A stretch of DNA of 64,000 bases. Origin: Rhynchopus sp. YZ270_cl-10 (taxonomy: Eukaryota > Euglenozoa > Diplonemea > Diplonemida > Diplonemidae). Of the stretch, positions 41,117-52,058 are shown piece after piece. The position numbers and the translations under genes were made by a program. The DNA is taken from the NCBI GenBank assembly GCA_964035575.1, contig OZ037849.1, positions 682,001 through 746,000 on the forward strand, given 5' to 3'. The notes under the pieces are model-generated. The model was not told the DNA's origin, ran no database searches, and saw only the letters and a list, made by a program, of their open reading frames with translations. Numbering within the stretch: the stretch's first letter is position 1; each line of letters starts with the position of its first letter.

Positions 41117-44100
41117 ATGGCGACGAAAAGCATCTACGTGCATGACGAGGTGGCAGATGTCACTAAGCGGTATGTGAGGAACACAGGAACACTTATGCAC
41201 GTTTTTGATATGCGCGAGAGGCACATTCATTTTTATGGTCATGCCATTGAGTTTTCTTTTGAAGGTTGCCAGAGAGAAAAAACCCGATGCCAACCCACCA
41301 CATGACCACATGCCCCCTCCTCTCCCACCACAGATTCGACCTCACCTCCCAAACCACCGCACGACAAGTAGTGCAGCAGTTCGCCGCGGCGCACCACGGC
41401 AACAAGGCTGCACAGTATGCCCTCACACGCGACGGCGGGGCACCTGCCAGACCGTCTCTCAACCTGCACGCATCGGCGCAGCAAGGCGAGGACCTCTTCA
41501 TTGCAAAGACACCCATGGTGCTGCGAACGACGTTGCCTGCTGCGGGCAACACGACACGCACGCTGGACCCCGCTTCCCTGGGGGTGTGCATGGACACGAC
41601 CGTTGCGGCGGGCGTGGCACTTCTTGCGAAGGCATTCAAAGACGAGCTCGCAGATGCACCGGGTGTGAAGACGGCGGAGCTGACATTGGTGGTGGCGGGC
41701 AAGACGGCGGACGAGAAGGCACTGTTTGTGGAGGCGTGCACAGGGCACGACGCTGTCACGCTGGACTCGAAGAAGGCACCTACAGCGCCCGCAGCGGCGG
41801 GTGTGAAGGGCGGCTCACCTGTGGTGCAGGCAGCCGCCGCAGCAGCGAGGAAGAAGAACCAGCAAGAAGAGGAGCTTGCGCTGCTCAAGAAGTACCTCGC
41901 CATGGGCGAAGAGGCGCTCCAGAAGGGGGCCTTCGCGCGGGCGATAGAAATTTACGACAAGCTTCAAATCGCTGTCCCCGGGGAAACCCAATCGGCACAA
42001 GGCCTCGCAGTCGCGTACATGAAGGCGGAGAAGTGGGATAAGGCCATCGCAGCGTGGAAGAATGTCATGAAGTATGAAGATGTTTCTGTTCTCATTTAGA
42101 CCAATTTTTTTTTCACCAACCATGAATGCGATCACTCAAATACATGCCCACACCGTGGGGCCATATTCTACACAAGGATTACCCCTATTATGGTCGGGGG
42201 GTGCTTCGCACTCTTTCCGCCCCCCCCATTCAGCCACACCATATTAGTTATCAAACACACATACCACAGGCTTGTCCCCGAAAGCGCCAGCGATGAATAT
42301 CTTGAGACTGTGGTCGATTACTCTGAAGCACTGATCAAGAACAAGCAATGCGACGCTGCAGTCGCGTTGCTCTCGCATGCCATCCGCCTTGCCAACGGCA
42401 AGCCTGGGAAGGCGATCTTTGTATGCCCCCCACCACCCCTCCACACGCTACTCTATGGCAGCTTTGGACATTTCCCCCCAATGTTTTCAACATTGACTCG
42501 TTTATTTAACAATGGCTGCGCCCAACACTTCTTTGGGTGGCTAATTCAAGCACAGAGGTCCTCTCAGCTTTTTAAGCATCACTCAAGAAGAGACAGAGAC
42601 TGTCCATCTTTCAAAACAAAACCCAACACGATAACGATACTTAACGTTGTGTGTCCACGAGAGAGAGGCACCTGCATCTTTGCACATTTTCTTTTAAACT
42701 CAGTGCCTGCGTCCCAGACGTTTGCACTATCAACTTTACTTTAAACATCGCTCACAACATTGCTCACACACACACACTCTCTCTCTCTGTCTCAACTCCC
42801 CCATCCCCCTCAGGACCTGAAGGCACAGCTCGGCTACGCCTACTATGCGAAGGGTGACCAGGAGGGCCAGAGTGCTGCAGCAGAGCTCTGGCGGAACGTA
42901 CTTGCAGAGACCGAGCAGACCCACATCAAGGCGATGCTTGGGTTTACAATGGTATGCAGAGGGGGACCACCCCACCTCTTCTTGGGCAATATTGCCATGC
43001 AGGAAGTACCCACATCGGGTTTCATTTTCGACAGTTTTTTTTTTTTTTTTTTACACTCTTGAGGTGATCCAGCGCACACTTTTCCACACTTTTTCACACC
43101 GTGAAAACGTGTGAAAACAAGTGAAAATGTGTGAAATCAAGTGAAAATGTGTGAAACCAAGTGAAACCATGTGAAAATGTGTGAAAATGTGTGAAACCAA
43201 GTGAAAATATGTGAAGCCATGTGAAAATGTGTGAAACCATGTGAAACCAAGTGAAAATGTGTGAAACCATGTGAAAACACCAAGTTTTTTTTCTGGAGGA
43301 ATCCACTCAGACACGGATGCTGCCAGATCTGGCCAGATTTGGGGGCCAATTTCCCAGATCTGGCTCGTTTTCCAGATGTGGAGATCTTGTTTCCAGATCT
43401 GGCCAGATCTGGCCAGATCTGGGAATCTGGGAAATTTTTTTTTTCAAAAAAAAAAAAAAACTTCCCAGATCTGGCCAGATCTGGGAAGTCCACACCCATG
43501 TGGCGGCCGCTTTGGCATGCGTCTGTAAGGACAGCCTTGACTGATACTTTCTGTATTAGCACACGATTGCCTCCCTGAAGGCTACGTAGCTACCTGAGTA
43601 CAAAAAAAAAAAACTCCCCAGATCTGGCCAGATCTGGAAATCTGGCCAGTTTTTTTTTTCCCTCAGATTTCTGGCTATTGTCTCCCAGGGAAAGGGACTC
43701 TCGAATTTTTTTTTTCGCCCCTAAAAAGGGCTAATTTCGACGATTTGAGGCCATTTAAAGCAAAATTTGGCACTTTTGAGCATCTGTGGGGGTCTAAAAC
43801 GTGGTTTTGCGAACCCGAAATTTCGTGGTTTTTACCAAAGACAAGTCGATTTTTGAAAAATCTCGAAAAAAAAAATTTTTTTTTTCCGGGAAAATTTTGA
43901 CCCCTGAGCAGGGTTTTTGTGTACCAAAAAGTGCAAAAAAACGCAAGAGTCGGGTGTTTTGACGATCTGGTACCGCCATATGCAGTACAGGGGCCCACAA
44001 TTTCGACTTTTTCTTAGCAATTTCCTTCATAATTTTTTTTTCTTCGATATTTGGCAAAGGCAAATCTCAGGCAAAAAAAATTCACCCCTGATAGTGGGTC

Positions 44101-47100
44101 CTTGGGTGTCCAAAGATGCCAAAAACACAAAAATTTTGATGTTTTGACCATCTGTGGGCGCCTAAAACGCACTTCTCTGCCCAAAAAATGAAAATCGATT
44201 TTTCCTTAGCGTTTTTATAGCCGTGATTTTTGGGTATTTTTTCGCAAAGGGAAAAAAAAAAATATCAACCAAAATAGTGGGTCCTTGGGTGACCAAAAAT
44301 GCAAAAAAACGTTTTTTTTTTGGTGTTTTGACCCTTCACCACCCAAAACGCACTTTTGTGTACCAAAACACGCATATTTCACATTTCCTCAGCAATTCCT
44401 TCACAAGTGCAAGGTGATTTTTGACCAAACTAATTTTGTGCACTTTTTTTGTGGTCACGTAACGCTAAAATCCTCTCCGTGATGCGAGAATTACATGTGA
44501 GAATGCGATAATGATTCTCGCATGCGAACGCCCAAAACCACGAAGGAGGACGCAAGCAAGGCTTCAGTGCACTTAGGTACAGGATGCGTCGTTTTCAGTT
44601 ACAAAAAAGGGTACTGTGAAGCGGTTGAGGCACACACACAGACCCGTTGCAAAATGCATCTGGGACCCACGCTAGACCCCCCAAAAGCTGTAAAACCATA
44701 TATTTCCATCTCGCGACCCCAGCGGATGTGGACTGAGGTGTTTTTTTTTTGGGTGTTTAGAAAGGTTTTTGTCCGATTGGAGAATTTTTTCGGTAAGTGT
44801 TGCATTTTGTCCCCACTGAGTGTGCACTCAGAAAACACTCATCAATAAAACGACCTTTCTGTTCGGTAAAAAATAGTTATTTTCTATCGTAGTAGTGGGT
44901 TTGTCGTGCAGTGATGTTCTTTGTACCTGGAGAGTGGGCCGAGTGCAAGGTATGTTTTTAACCCCCCGATTTTCTCCCTTTTCGACATGTTCGCTATTTT
45001 TTAGCTATTTTTTTTTTTTTGTCAACAAAAATGTCACTTTTACGTTTAAGGGGTACGGGGCGGCTTCTTGTTTGTTTGTTTGTTTTTTTGTTGTAGTCTC
45101 TACTTTTACATTCAATTTCTCTTAACAGGTACCCGAACCGACGACCCTTCATCATAACAGCGAAGCAGTGCCGACGGAAGAGCTGGTGCAATTATTTCAA
45201 AACCAGGTGGCGATCGTAAAAGTCGGGTTTATATACCAACTTTTCCATTAACCCACCCCATAGACCACCCTAATTATTATGAAACTCTTAGTCAGTCACT
45301 GCTATAGCCATTTAACCCAGGGAGCGTAGCTAGTGCAAGAAATTCGACTTCGGGATCCGGAAAGTCTGTCCTCTGCTTGCGGAGGACTAGGCACAAGAAA
45401 ATATTGCGTTCCCCCAGAAAACTAATTTTTGTCACAGTAATTTTTGCCCAGGGCATGCTCTTGAAGCATGGCGGCTTGGTGTGAGAAGGGGCAGTGTATT
45501 GTATTGTTCTAGATTTCAACGGTTGTTAGAACGAGTCAAGTGGATGCTTATCTAAACACTGACTTTAGTACAGACCCGAGAGATCACACATGACTTTGAG
45601 GAAAGAACAAAGCAATGCATCTGTACCCGCACGCCAGGTTGTAGTTACTTCAGAATTTTCTTAAGTTTGCATGAACGAGGAGGGGCGAATCATTCTTCGG
45701 GAACCATAGTTGTATACCATGGAATGATTTTCTCAAAAACACCACGTGGGGGCTGAATTCAATCCCTTAAGAATTGCGAATTCAGCCTTTGTAGAAGGTA
45801 CGTCTTACTTGTACTTGTACTTGTATGCCGTGTCCACCCTTCTCGACCTTACCGGTTCACATGTACGAATAATATTAGGCAGTGGTAACACCCTTCTCAA
45901 TTGTGCAAACTTAAGAATTTTCTGCTGTAACTTACCAAAATCGATTTTCTTTCACCCCAAACACCCGCAACACCCCACCTGCTACTTCGGTAGCCTGTGT
46001 TGTTGGGAGTTGGTTCTCATGTTGATCCCCAGTGTTTTGCACTGCTTCTTCTGAGCCCAACGCTGTTTGGCCTGTCGACGTAATAAATACGAAGACAGGG
46101 CGGCGGTGCCAACAATTTTCCAATGATGTAACGTTTATCTGATTGATTTATCGTTTGATATACCTTGTGTGTCCTACTTCGTAACTTGCACACACGAGCA
46201 ACGTATATTGAACGGTACTTCAAGCGATACTTCGTTATGTCATTGGGGGTACCTGGAAAAAAAAATTTTCCCAGACGTCCCAGATCTCCCAGATGTGGCC
46301 AGATCTGGCCAGATCTGGGACGTCTGGGAAAATTTTTTTTTTCAAAAAAAAAAAAAAAATTTTCCAGATCTGGCCAGATCTGGGAGGCCCAGATCTGGAG
46401 ATCTGGCCAGATCTGGCAGCATCCGTGCTCAGAGTGCGTGAAGCAGTTTTTTTTTCACTTTCGTACACACTTTTTCACACCGTGAAACCATGTGAAAATG
46501 TGTGAAACCAAGTGAAAATGTGTGAAAAAGCGTGAGACTGGATCACCTCAGACTCTTTTTATTTTCTCTATTTTCTCAAATCTAAAATAACGGACTCCAA
46601 TAAAGGGCTCTGTTCCTCTAAGAGGAATGGTAAAAAAAAGTTTTCAAAAAAAAAAGAGAAAAGTTCGATTTCGGCCTCGAAAATTACTGTGACACCGATT
46701 TGTCACGGAATTTTGTCACGGAATTTTTTTGAAAGATTCGATTTCGTGACAAAAAAAAATCGATTTCGTGACAAACCAATTTTTTCATTGACACACAAAA
46801 TTCGATTTCGTGACAAACCGATTTTTTCATTGACAAAAAAAAATTCGATTTCGTGACAAATCCAAAAATTCAGTGACAAAAAAATGTCAATGAAAAAATG
46901 GATTTTGTCAAGGAAACCGAACTTTTTGTCAAGGAAAAAGTCGTGACAGAAATGGATTTTGTCAAGGAAACCAAACTTTTTGTCACGGAAAAAGTCGTGA
47001 CAGGGCACCGGGTCAAGGATAAAAGTCGTGAAAGAGCAACCACAGCTCCACATGACAAACACAAAAGTGTCCAGTCACGTGGGGCATGCATGCACTGAGG

Positions 47101-50100
47101 AGATAATGATCCAACAATTTACAAGAAAGATTACTTAACCTACTGCTGGAAATTGCCAGGTCGTAGTAACACACAAAGTGTGCCTCCGTTCGGGAAGACC
47201 GGATATTCTAGAGACCAAAAAGGCCTCAAGAATATCTTCCGGTAGTCAAGGTATAACCGAATGAACGGCCCAAGACCCCCGTGGAGAAGTTAAATGTGTA
47301 ATGCTATCAGGTAGAAACTGCGAACACTGTCTTACCCTCCTCAATGCATGGTGGAAGATGTCTTTACAACAAATATCCTGTACCCAGGTACCAGGTTCCC
47401 AGACCCACGTAGTACCACGTCGCAGTACTACGCAAAATTTACCACCAGACCCTGTCTTCGTGCACCTTAAGTACAACGCCGCAGACAGGCCAAACATGCG
47501 TTGGACTCAGAGGAATGCCTGCTGTGCAGTGTATCAAACATGAGAACCAACTCCCAGCAACAAGGGGCGCCTTTTGGCGGGCGTTGTTGAGGGTGTTTGG
47601 GGTGCAAAGTTTTCCACAATTTTGATGCGCGGGTACAGAAGTGTTATCTTGTTCTTTCATCTCTAGGAATGTAAATGTCAATCGCGTTTAACTACCACTA
47701 GGGCTTGTTCAGTGAACCCACAAGGGGTCGAAGGGGGTTGGTTATCCCGTATCTATCAAAGGTTGTGTCGACCAGGCTAAACCACTATGTTACGCTGTAC
47801 GTTGTTAAATCCGAAGAAATAACACTTTAGCAGCCGCAGGAAGTTTGCTAAAAAGAGTGCCTCACGCTACACAAACCACCACCCGCGATTGACTTAGATG
47901 TTATAACAAAGAGAATTCAGAACAAAACAACACCCTGCCCCATACACACTAAATTGTCATGCTTCGAGAGCATGCCTGGGCCAAAATTACTATGACGAAA
48001 AGGCAACAAGACCACCCACAAGGAGTGTGAATTGTGCACTGGTTTTCTGGGGGAACAAACACTATTTTCTTGTGTCTAGTCCTCCGGAAGCAGAGGACAG
48101 ACTTTCCGGAAGGTTTCCAAAGTCGAATTTCTTGCACTAGCTATGCTCCCTGGTTAATGGCTATAGCAGTGACTGACAAAGTGTTCCCACCCCCCTTTCC
48201 ACCACCATAATAACCGAACTCTGCTTATCAAACCACAATCTGAATCTGCTTCCGTCGCTTCGTCCTCTTTTTTTGTCAATGAAAAAATGGATTTGTCACG
48301 AAATCGAATTTTTTTTTGAAAACTTGGAAAAATCACGTGTCGCAACAGCATATATCCACGCCACGCCCACCCTCCGCCTAACTTACTTCCATTTCGCGGT
48401 CTACGTTGAGATGTCCTACTCCCGCTACCGCTCGTCAGTCAACGAAACGGGTATAATTGGAACACAAGGGAGCAAATCCTTGTGCGAAGTAAGTGGGCTC
48501 GGGGTATTCTCCCTGCCTCGCGGTGTGGGAAAGGCTATAGTGGAAGCCAGTCCCATCTGGGGCTAATACAGGGGGCCAGAAAGAAAGAGGGGGAAAGAAA
48601 AGGACGAATGGGGGAGGGGACCCAAACGTGCATACCTGAGCACGGTGGATCGAAAGGTACGTGATAGGGGCCCTGGGGAGGGTGATCCTAGCACCAAAGA
48701 GAAAAAAGTGAATAGTGTCGCAAGCAAACAAAAGGATTTTATTTTTTATTTTTTTATTGAAAGGTAGTTGGTTGGTCTTGAAAGGTCATGATGTATTTGT
48801 TTATTTTTGACGGTTGGGTGGGGGGACACGAGATCACTCATAGGATCACCCGCAAAAGAAAATAAAATTACAAAACTTGAGAGACAGCGGTGACGACATC
48901 TAGCATATAGCTATTGAATGGGAAGAGCTGTACTGTACCCAGTATGCGCGACATATCTCACAATAAACAGAAAGCAGTGGAAAATAAAGTAAAAGTTTCT
49001 TGCGCAAACACCTAGGAGACGCTGCAGTACGTCTCAAATATGTAAGTACAACAAAAGGAAAATTTTGAAAACTTGGAAAAATCACGTGTCGCAACAGCAT
49101 ATATCCACGCCACGCCCACCCTCCGCCTAACTTACTTCCATTTCGCGGTCTACGTTGAGATGTCCTACTCCCGCTACCGCTCGTCAGTCAACGCAACGGG
49201 TATAATTGGAACACAAGGGAGCAAATCCTTGTGCGAAGTAAGTGGGCTCGGGGTATTCTCCCTGCCTCGCGGTGTGGGAAAGGCTATAGTGGAAGCCAGT
49301 CCCATCTGGGGCTAATACAGGGGGTTTTTTTGTCAATGAAAAAAGTCATTTGTCACTAAATTGAATTTTGTGTGTCAATGAAAAAATCGGCTTGTCACGA
49401 AATCGAACTTTTTTTGTCACGAAATCGAATCTTTCAAAAAAATTCCGTGACAAAGTACCGTGACAAATCGGTGTCACGGGTATTTTCGAGACCGAAATCG
49501 AACTTTTCTCAAATAAAAAATACGGAAACATTGTCTTCCATTTTCTCATCTTCACATAGGTAATGCAGCATGCTGGTCAGTACTCCACAACCCTGCGGGG
49601 GCTTATCAACATCCTTGTTCGCAACGCGGCCAACACGGACATCAGAAAGGCATTCGGCGACGCGGTGCGTGAGATCCCCAACTCCCTCGCTGTGCTGCAG
49701 GAGAACCTCCCGCTCAAGGAGGAGGAGGGCAGTGCATCTGCGTTCGGCTTCCTTGCCATGGTCATGAAGGAGCGTGGGGGTGTCACGCAGTCGGCTGAGT
49801 ACTACAGAAAGTATGCTAGTTTTTATGAGATAAGTAGTGCAAAAAAATTTTTTTCTCCCCCATTCTTCATTCCAACCCCCCTCCAACAGAGCCCTGACCC
49901 TCAGCCCCTCCTCCGCCAGCTACGCACTGAACCTCTCCCACACCCTTTCCATCGACTGCCGGTACTGGGAGGGGCTTGGGGCTGTGCTCGACTTTTGCAA
50001 AGCCAACAAAGGGTTGAGCGTTTCGAATGGGGGACACCGTGTCACCTGCGCCGACATCTTGCCCTTCTTGGAGGAACCTATGAAGAAGCGCGACGTCTCC

Positions 50101-51114
50101 CCTTTCCTCTTCGGCGAGCACGCACAGGAGTGGGCCGCCTCTGGGAAGGCCCTACGTTGGGTTGACGACGGAGCCGTTCTCTCCGACGCTGGATCCGCGA
50201 CCCCCGCCCCCACCACCGCCACGGTCCCCGCCAACATGCGTCAGGACACCACCTCAGCCACCCAAGCACAGTACCCACCCAACGAGCTCGACCTCCTTGC
50301 CCTCTGGTTCGCTGCGGTGAAGGAACTCTACCTTCTAGGCTGTCTCTCGCCCCTCCCCCGCCTGGTTGCCCTCTTGGACCCTCTGAGACGCGGTCGTGCA
50401 CTTCACACAACATTGATCCGTAATGAGCAGGCATATTTCTGTACAGTAGGCCAGCTTCTTCAGCATGTGACAATCCCTCCGGTGGTTGACCTCTCTGAGC
50501 ATGGTGCCCCGACCAAGACTATGTATCTCTGCGGTGATTCGCACAGTCTTTCATTGAGCTGGAATGTGCTGAAGACAAGAAATGAGCGGTTTTTGTTGAA
50601 GAACGCCTTGGTGACCGGGATGAAGTGTTGGCATATGAGGGAGGGGACGCATTTCTACCCGAAGTACAACTTCATTAATGTGACCAAGGGGATCCCTGCT
50701 GGTGCGGATGTGATTATGATGTTCGGTGAGATTGACTGTCGGGAGGGCATTTTGTTTGCGGTGGAGAAGTGCAGGTATCCGACCATCGAGGCTGGCATGC
50801 AGGCAACGATCGACATCTATTTAAACAAGCTCCTTGAGCTGCAGCAGGACAAGCATTGGACAGTGTATGTCCACCCCGCCCTGCCAATCCTCGACGTGAC
50901 GAGGCACCTGGTGACGCAGTTCAACAACCTGCTTGGAGCAACCCTTCTCGCTTCTGAACGTATTCAAAGAAACGGAAACATCAAATGGCTCGACTTCTAT
51001 GAGAAGATGCTCACCGAGGACGGCAAAGACCTTCTCCCGGAATACGCGCTGGACGGAACTCACGCAAACCCGGCGTACATCAGTCTCCTTGAAGAAGCCA
51101 TGCAGTTTGTCTAA
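41117..51114 (+). CDS. TPR protein with C-terminal SGNH/GDSL hydrolase domain
   Basis: Six exons, 41117-41169, 41334-42071, 42270-42420, 42814-42951, 49560-49810 and 49890-51114, keep frame and encode 851 aa. The N-terminus (KSIYVHDEVADVTKRF, then LTSQTTARQVVQQFAAAH) resembles a ubiquitin-like or Ras-association fold. A charged helix at about 180-200 leads into TPR-like repeats at about 200-480 (ALQKGAFARAIEIYDKL; YYRKALTLSPSSASYAL). The C-terminal domain has SGNH blocks: CGDSHSLSLSW near 657, FGEIDCREG, and DGTHAN near 831, giving candidate Ser, Asp and His. Such domains are often esterases or acyl-transfer enzymes; the substrate is unknown. The 6.6-kb fourth intron is filled by repeats, so unseen exons there are possible. 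Donors of exons 1-5 all begin GTATG. Confidence 0.78.
42190..42242. mobile_element. Decayed TGGTGTGGCTGA-family element in intron 2 of the TPR-SGNH gene
   Basis: The right end ATTCAGCCACACCAT is intact, the left end (ATGGTCGGGGGG) is altered, and C- and G-runs pair across the middle. It sits 27 bases ahead of the exon 3 acceptor. Confidence 0.5.
43060..46550. mobile_element. 3.5-kb non-autonomous element with complex inverted ends, in intron 4
   Basis: The ends read TGAGGTGATCC and the inverse, and the flanks CACTCT and GACTCT could be an imperfect 6-bp target duplication. Inside each end are subterminal repeats in mirror order: first TGTGAAAACCA-type units (43085-43275; 46480-46530), then AGATCTGGCCAGATCTGG units (43318-43660; 46280-46420) with CGGATGCTGCC beside them. 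From 43,700 to 44,470 there are divergent repeats of about 190 bp built on CCAAAAATGC-AAAAACG. No transposase or other gene is supported. Confidence 0.6.
48317..48575 (+). repeat. 259-bp direct repeat, copy 1
   Basis: Starts TGAAAACTTGGAAAAATCAC and ends CTAATACAGGGGG. It matches 49066-49324 with a single substitution noticed (GAAACG versus GCAACG). The 490 bases between the copies are unrelated. Confidence 0.9.
49066..49324 (+). repeat. 259-bp direct repeat, copy 2
   Basis: Same sequence as 48317-48575. An 80-codon open frame runs through both copies (for example MSYSRYRSSVN), but it lacks support as a gene. A structured RNA or duplicated cargo is equally possible. Confidence 0.9.
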
Positions 51115-51398
51115 AAAAAAAAAGCAAAAAAAAAAACACGGGTCAGGAAAGATCTTTTTTTTTTTTTTTTTTTTTCGAGAAAAAAAATCCTCTTCTCCCG
51201 AAAAAAAAACACGGGTTAGGAAAGATCTTTTTTTTTTTTTTTTTTTTCGAGAAAAAAAATCCTCTTCTCCCAAAAAAAAAAAAAAAAAAAAGATAAAAAA
51301 AAAAAAAAAAAGATAAAAAAGATTTTGAAAAACCCTAAAAATCCTGAAAAATCCCAGGAAATTTTTTAAAAGATCTCAAAGATCTTTGAGATCTTAGG

Positions 51399-51433
<35 letters not shown>

Positions 51434-52058
51434 ACCCCCCCTGTATAATTTTTTTTCCACAACTACTCAAAACATGAAATCTGTTGCTTCATTGGACTCA
51501 TCGGGCATTTTTGTGATCTGGACATGGGGGTCAGACTCCACTTTCGAGCAACTAAAATAGCGTCAAAAAAATTGGAGTCTAAATTTGGAGGGTCTATTTT
51601 CAGCAGAAATTTTCGGCAGAAATTTGCCCTCAGAGGCAACCCCAGAGAAAATATCCAAAAAAGAAATGGACTTGTACGGACGATCGGAGGAACTCCGTGC
51701 TCGGCCCTGAGCAGACGGACAAGAGGACAGCCGTGCGGCAGCACAAAGAGAGTTATGGTGATTGGGAGTTAAAAAAAGGAGGGGTAGTTTCTTTTTAATG
51801 AATTGTTGCTTTTTGTTTATCGGTGTCTGGTGGGGGTGGGTGGGTGGGGGTGGGGCAGAGAAGATTAACATCACATTCTTCAAGAACAAGACTGATCTAC
51901 ACATCACTCGTCTTTCTGATACCACACTACTCAACACACATAACATCAGTTTGTGCGGAGTTCATAAAATGCCACTCGTTGATGAGAGTTTCAATGGGGG
52001 AAATGATGAGGGAGGGTGGGGGGGGGGGGGGGGGGTGGAAGAGAGAGATGATCAGCTC
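51115..52058. other. Outer left arm of the transposon palindrome
   Basis: A- and T-rich repeats containing CACGGGTCAGGAAAGATC and, further in, TTTTCGGCAGAAATTTGCCC. Both are inverted on the far side (about 58550 and 57800). No gene is supported. Confidence 0.5.

Larger units (their letters stand above)
46656..49510. mobile_element. 2.9-kb non-autonomous element with long inverted ends, in intron 4
   Basis: Both ends begin GAGAAAAGTTCGATTTCGG in inverted orientation and match for about 50 bases, continuing into repeated TTCGATTTCGTGACAAA units on both sides (46690-46990; 49330-49500). The interior has no supported gene but holds a pair of 259-bp direct repeats and a block related in inverse orientation to the neighbouring element. 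The right end is only about 50 bases from the exon 5 acceptor. Confidence 0.65.

Noticed and set aside
43051-43314. Minus-strand frame rich in FTHFH and FHMVSHIF
   Set aside because: It is a translation of the TGTGAAAACCA subterminal repeats of an element, not a gene.
43310-43660. CRISPR-like look of regularly spaced AGATCTGGCCAGATCTGG units
   Set aside because: The units are palindromic, irregularly spaced, mirrored at the other end of the element, and sit in a eukaryotic intron without unique spacers.
48317-49324. Long-terminal-repeat pair of a retroelement
   Set aside because: The copies do not have TG...CA ends, only about 490 bases lie between them, and no related coding sequence is present.
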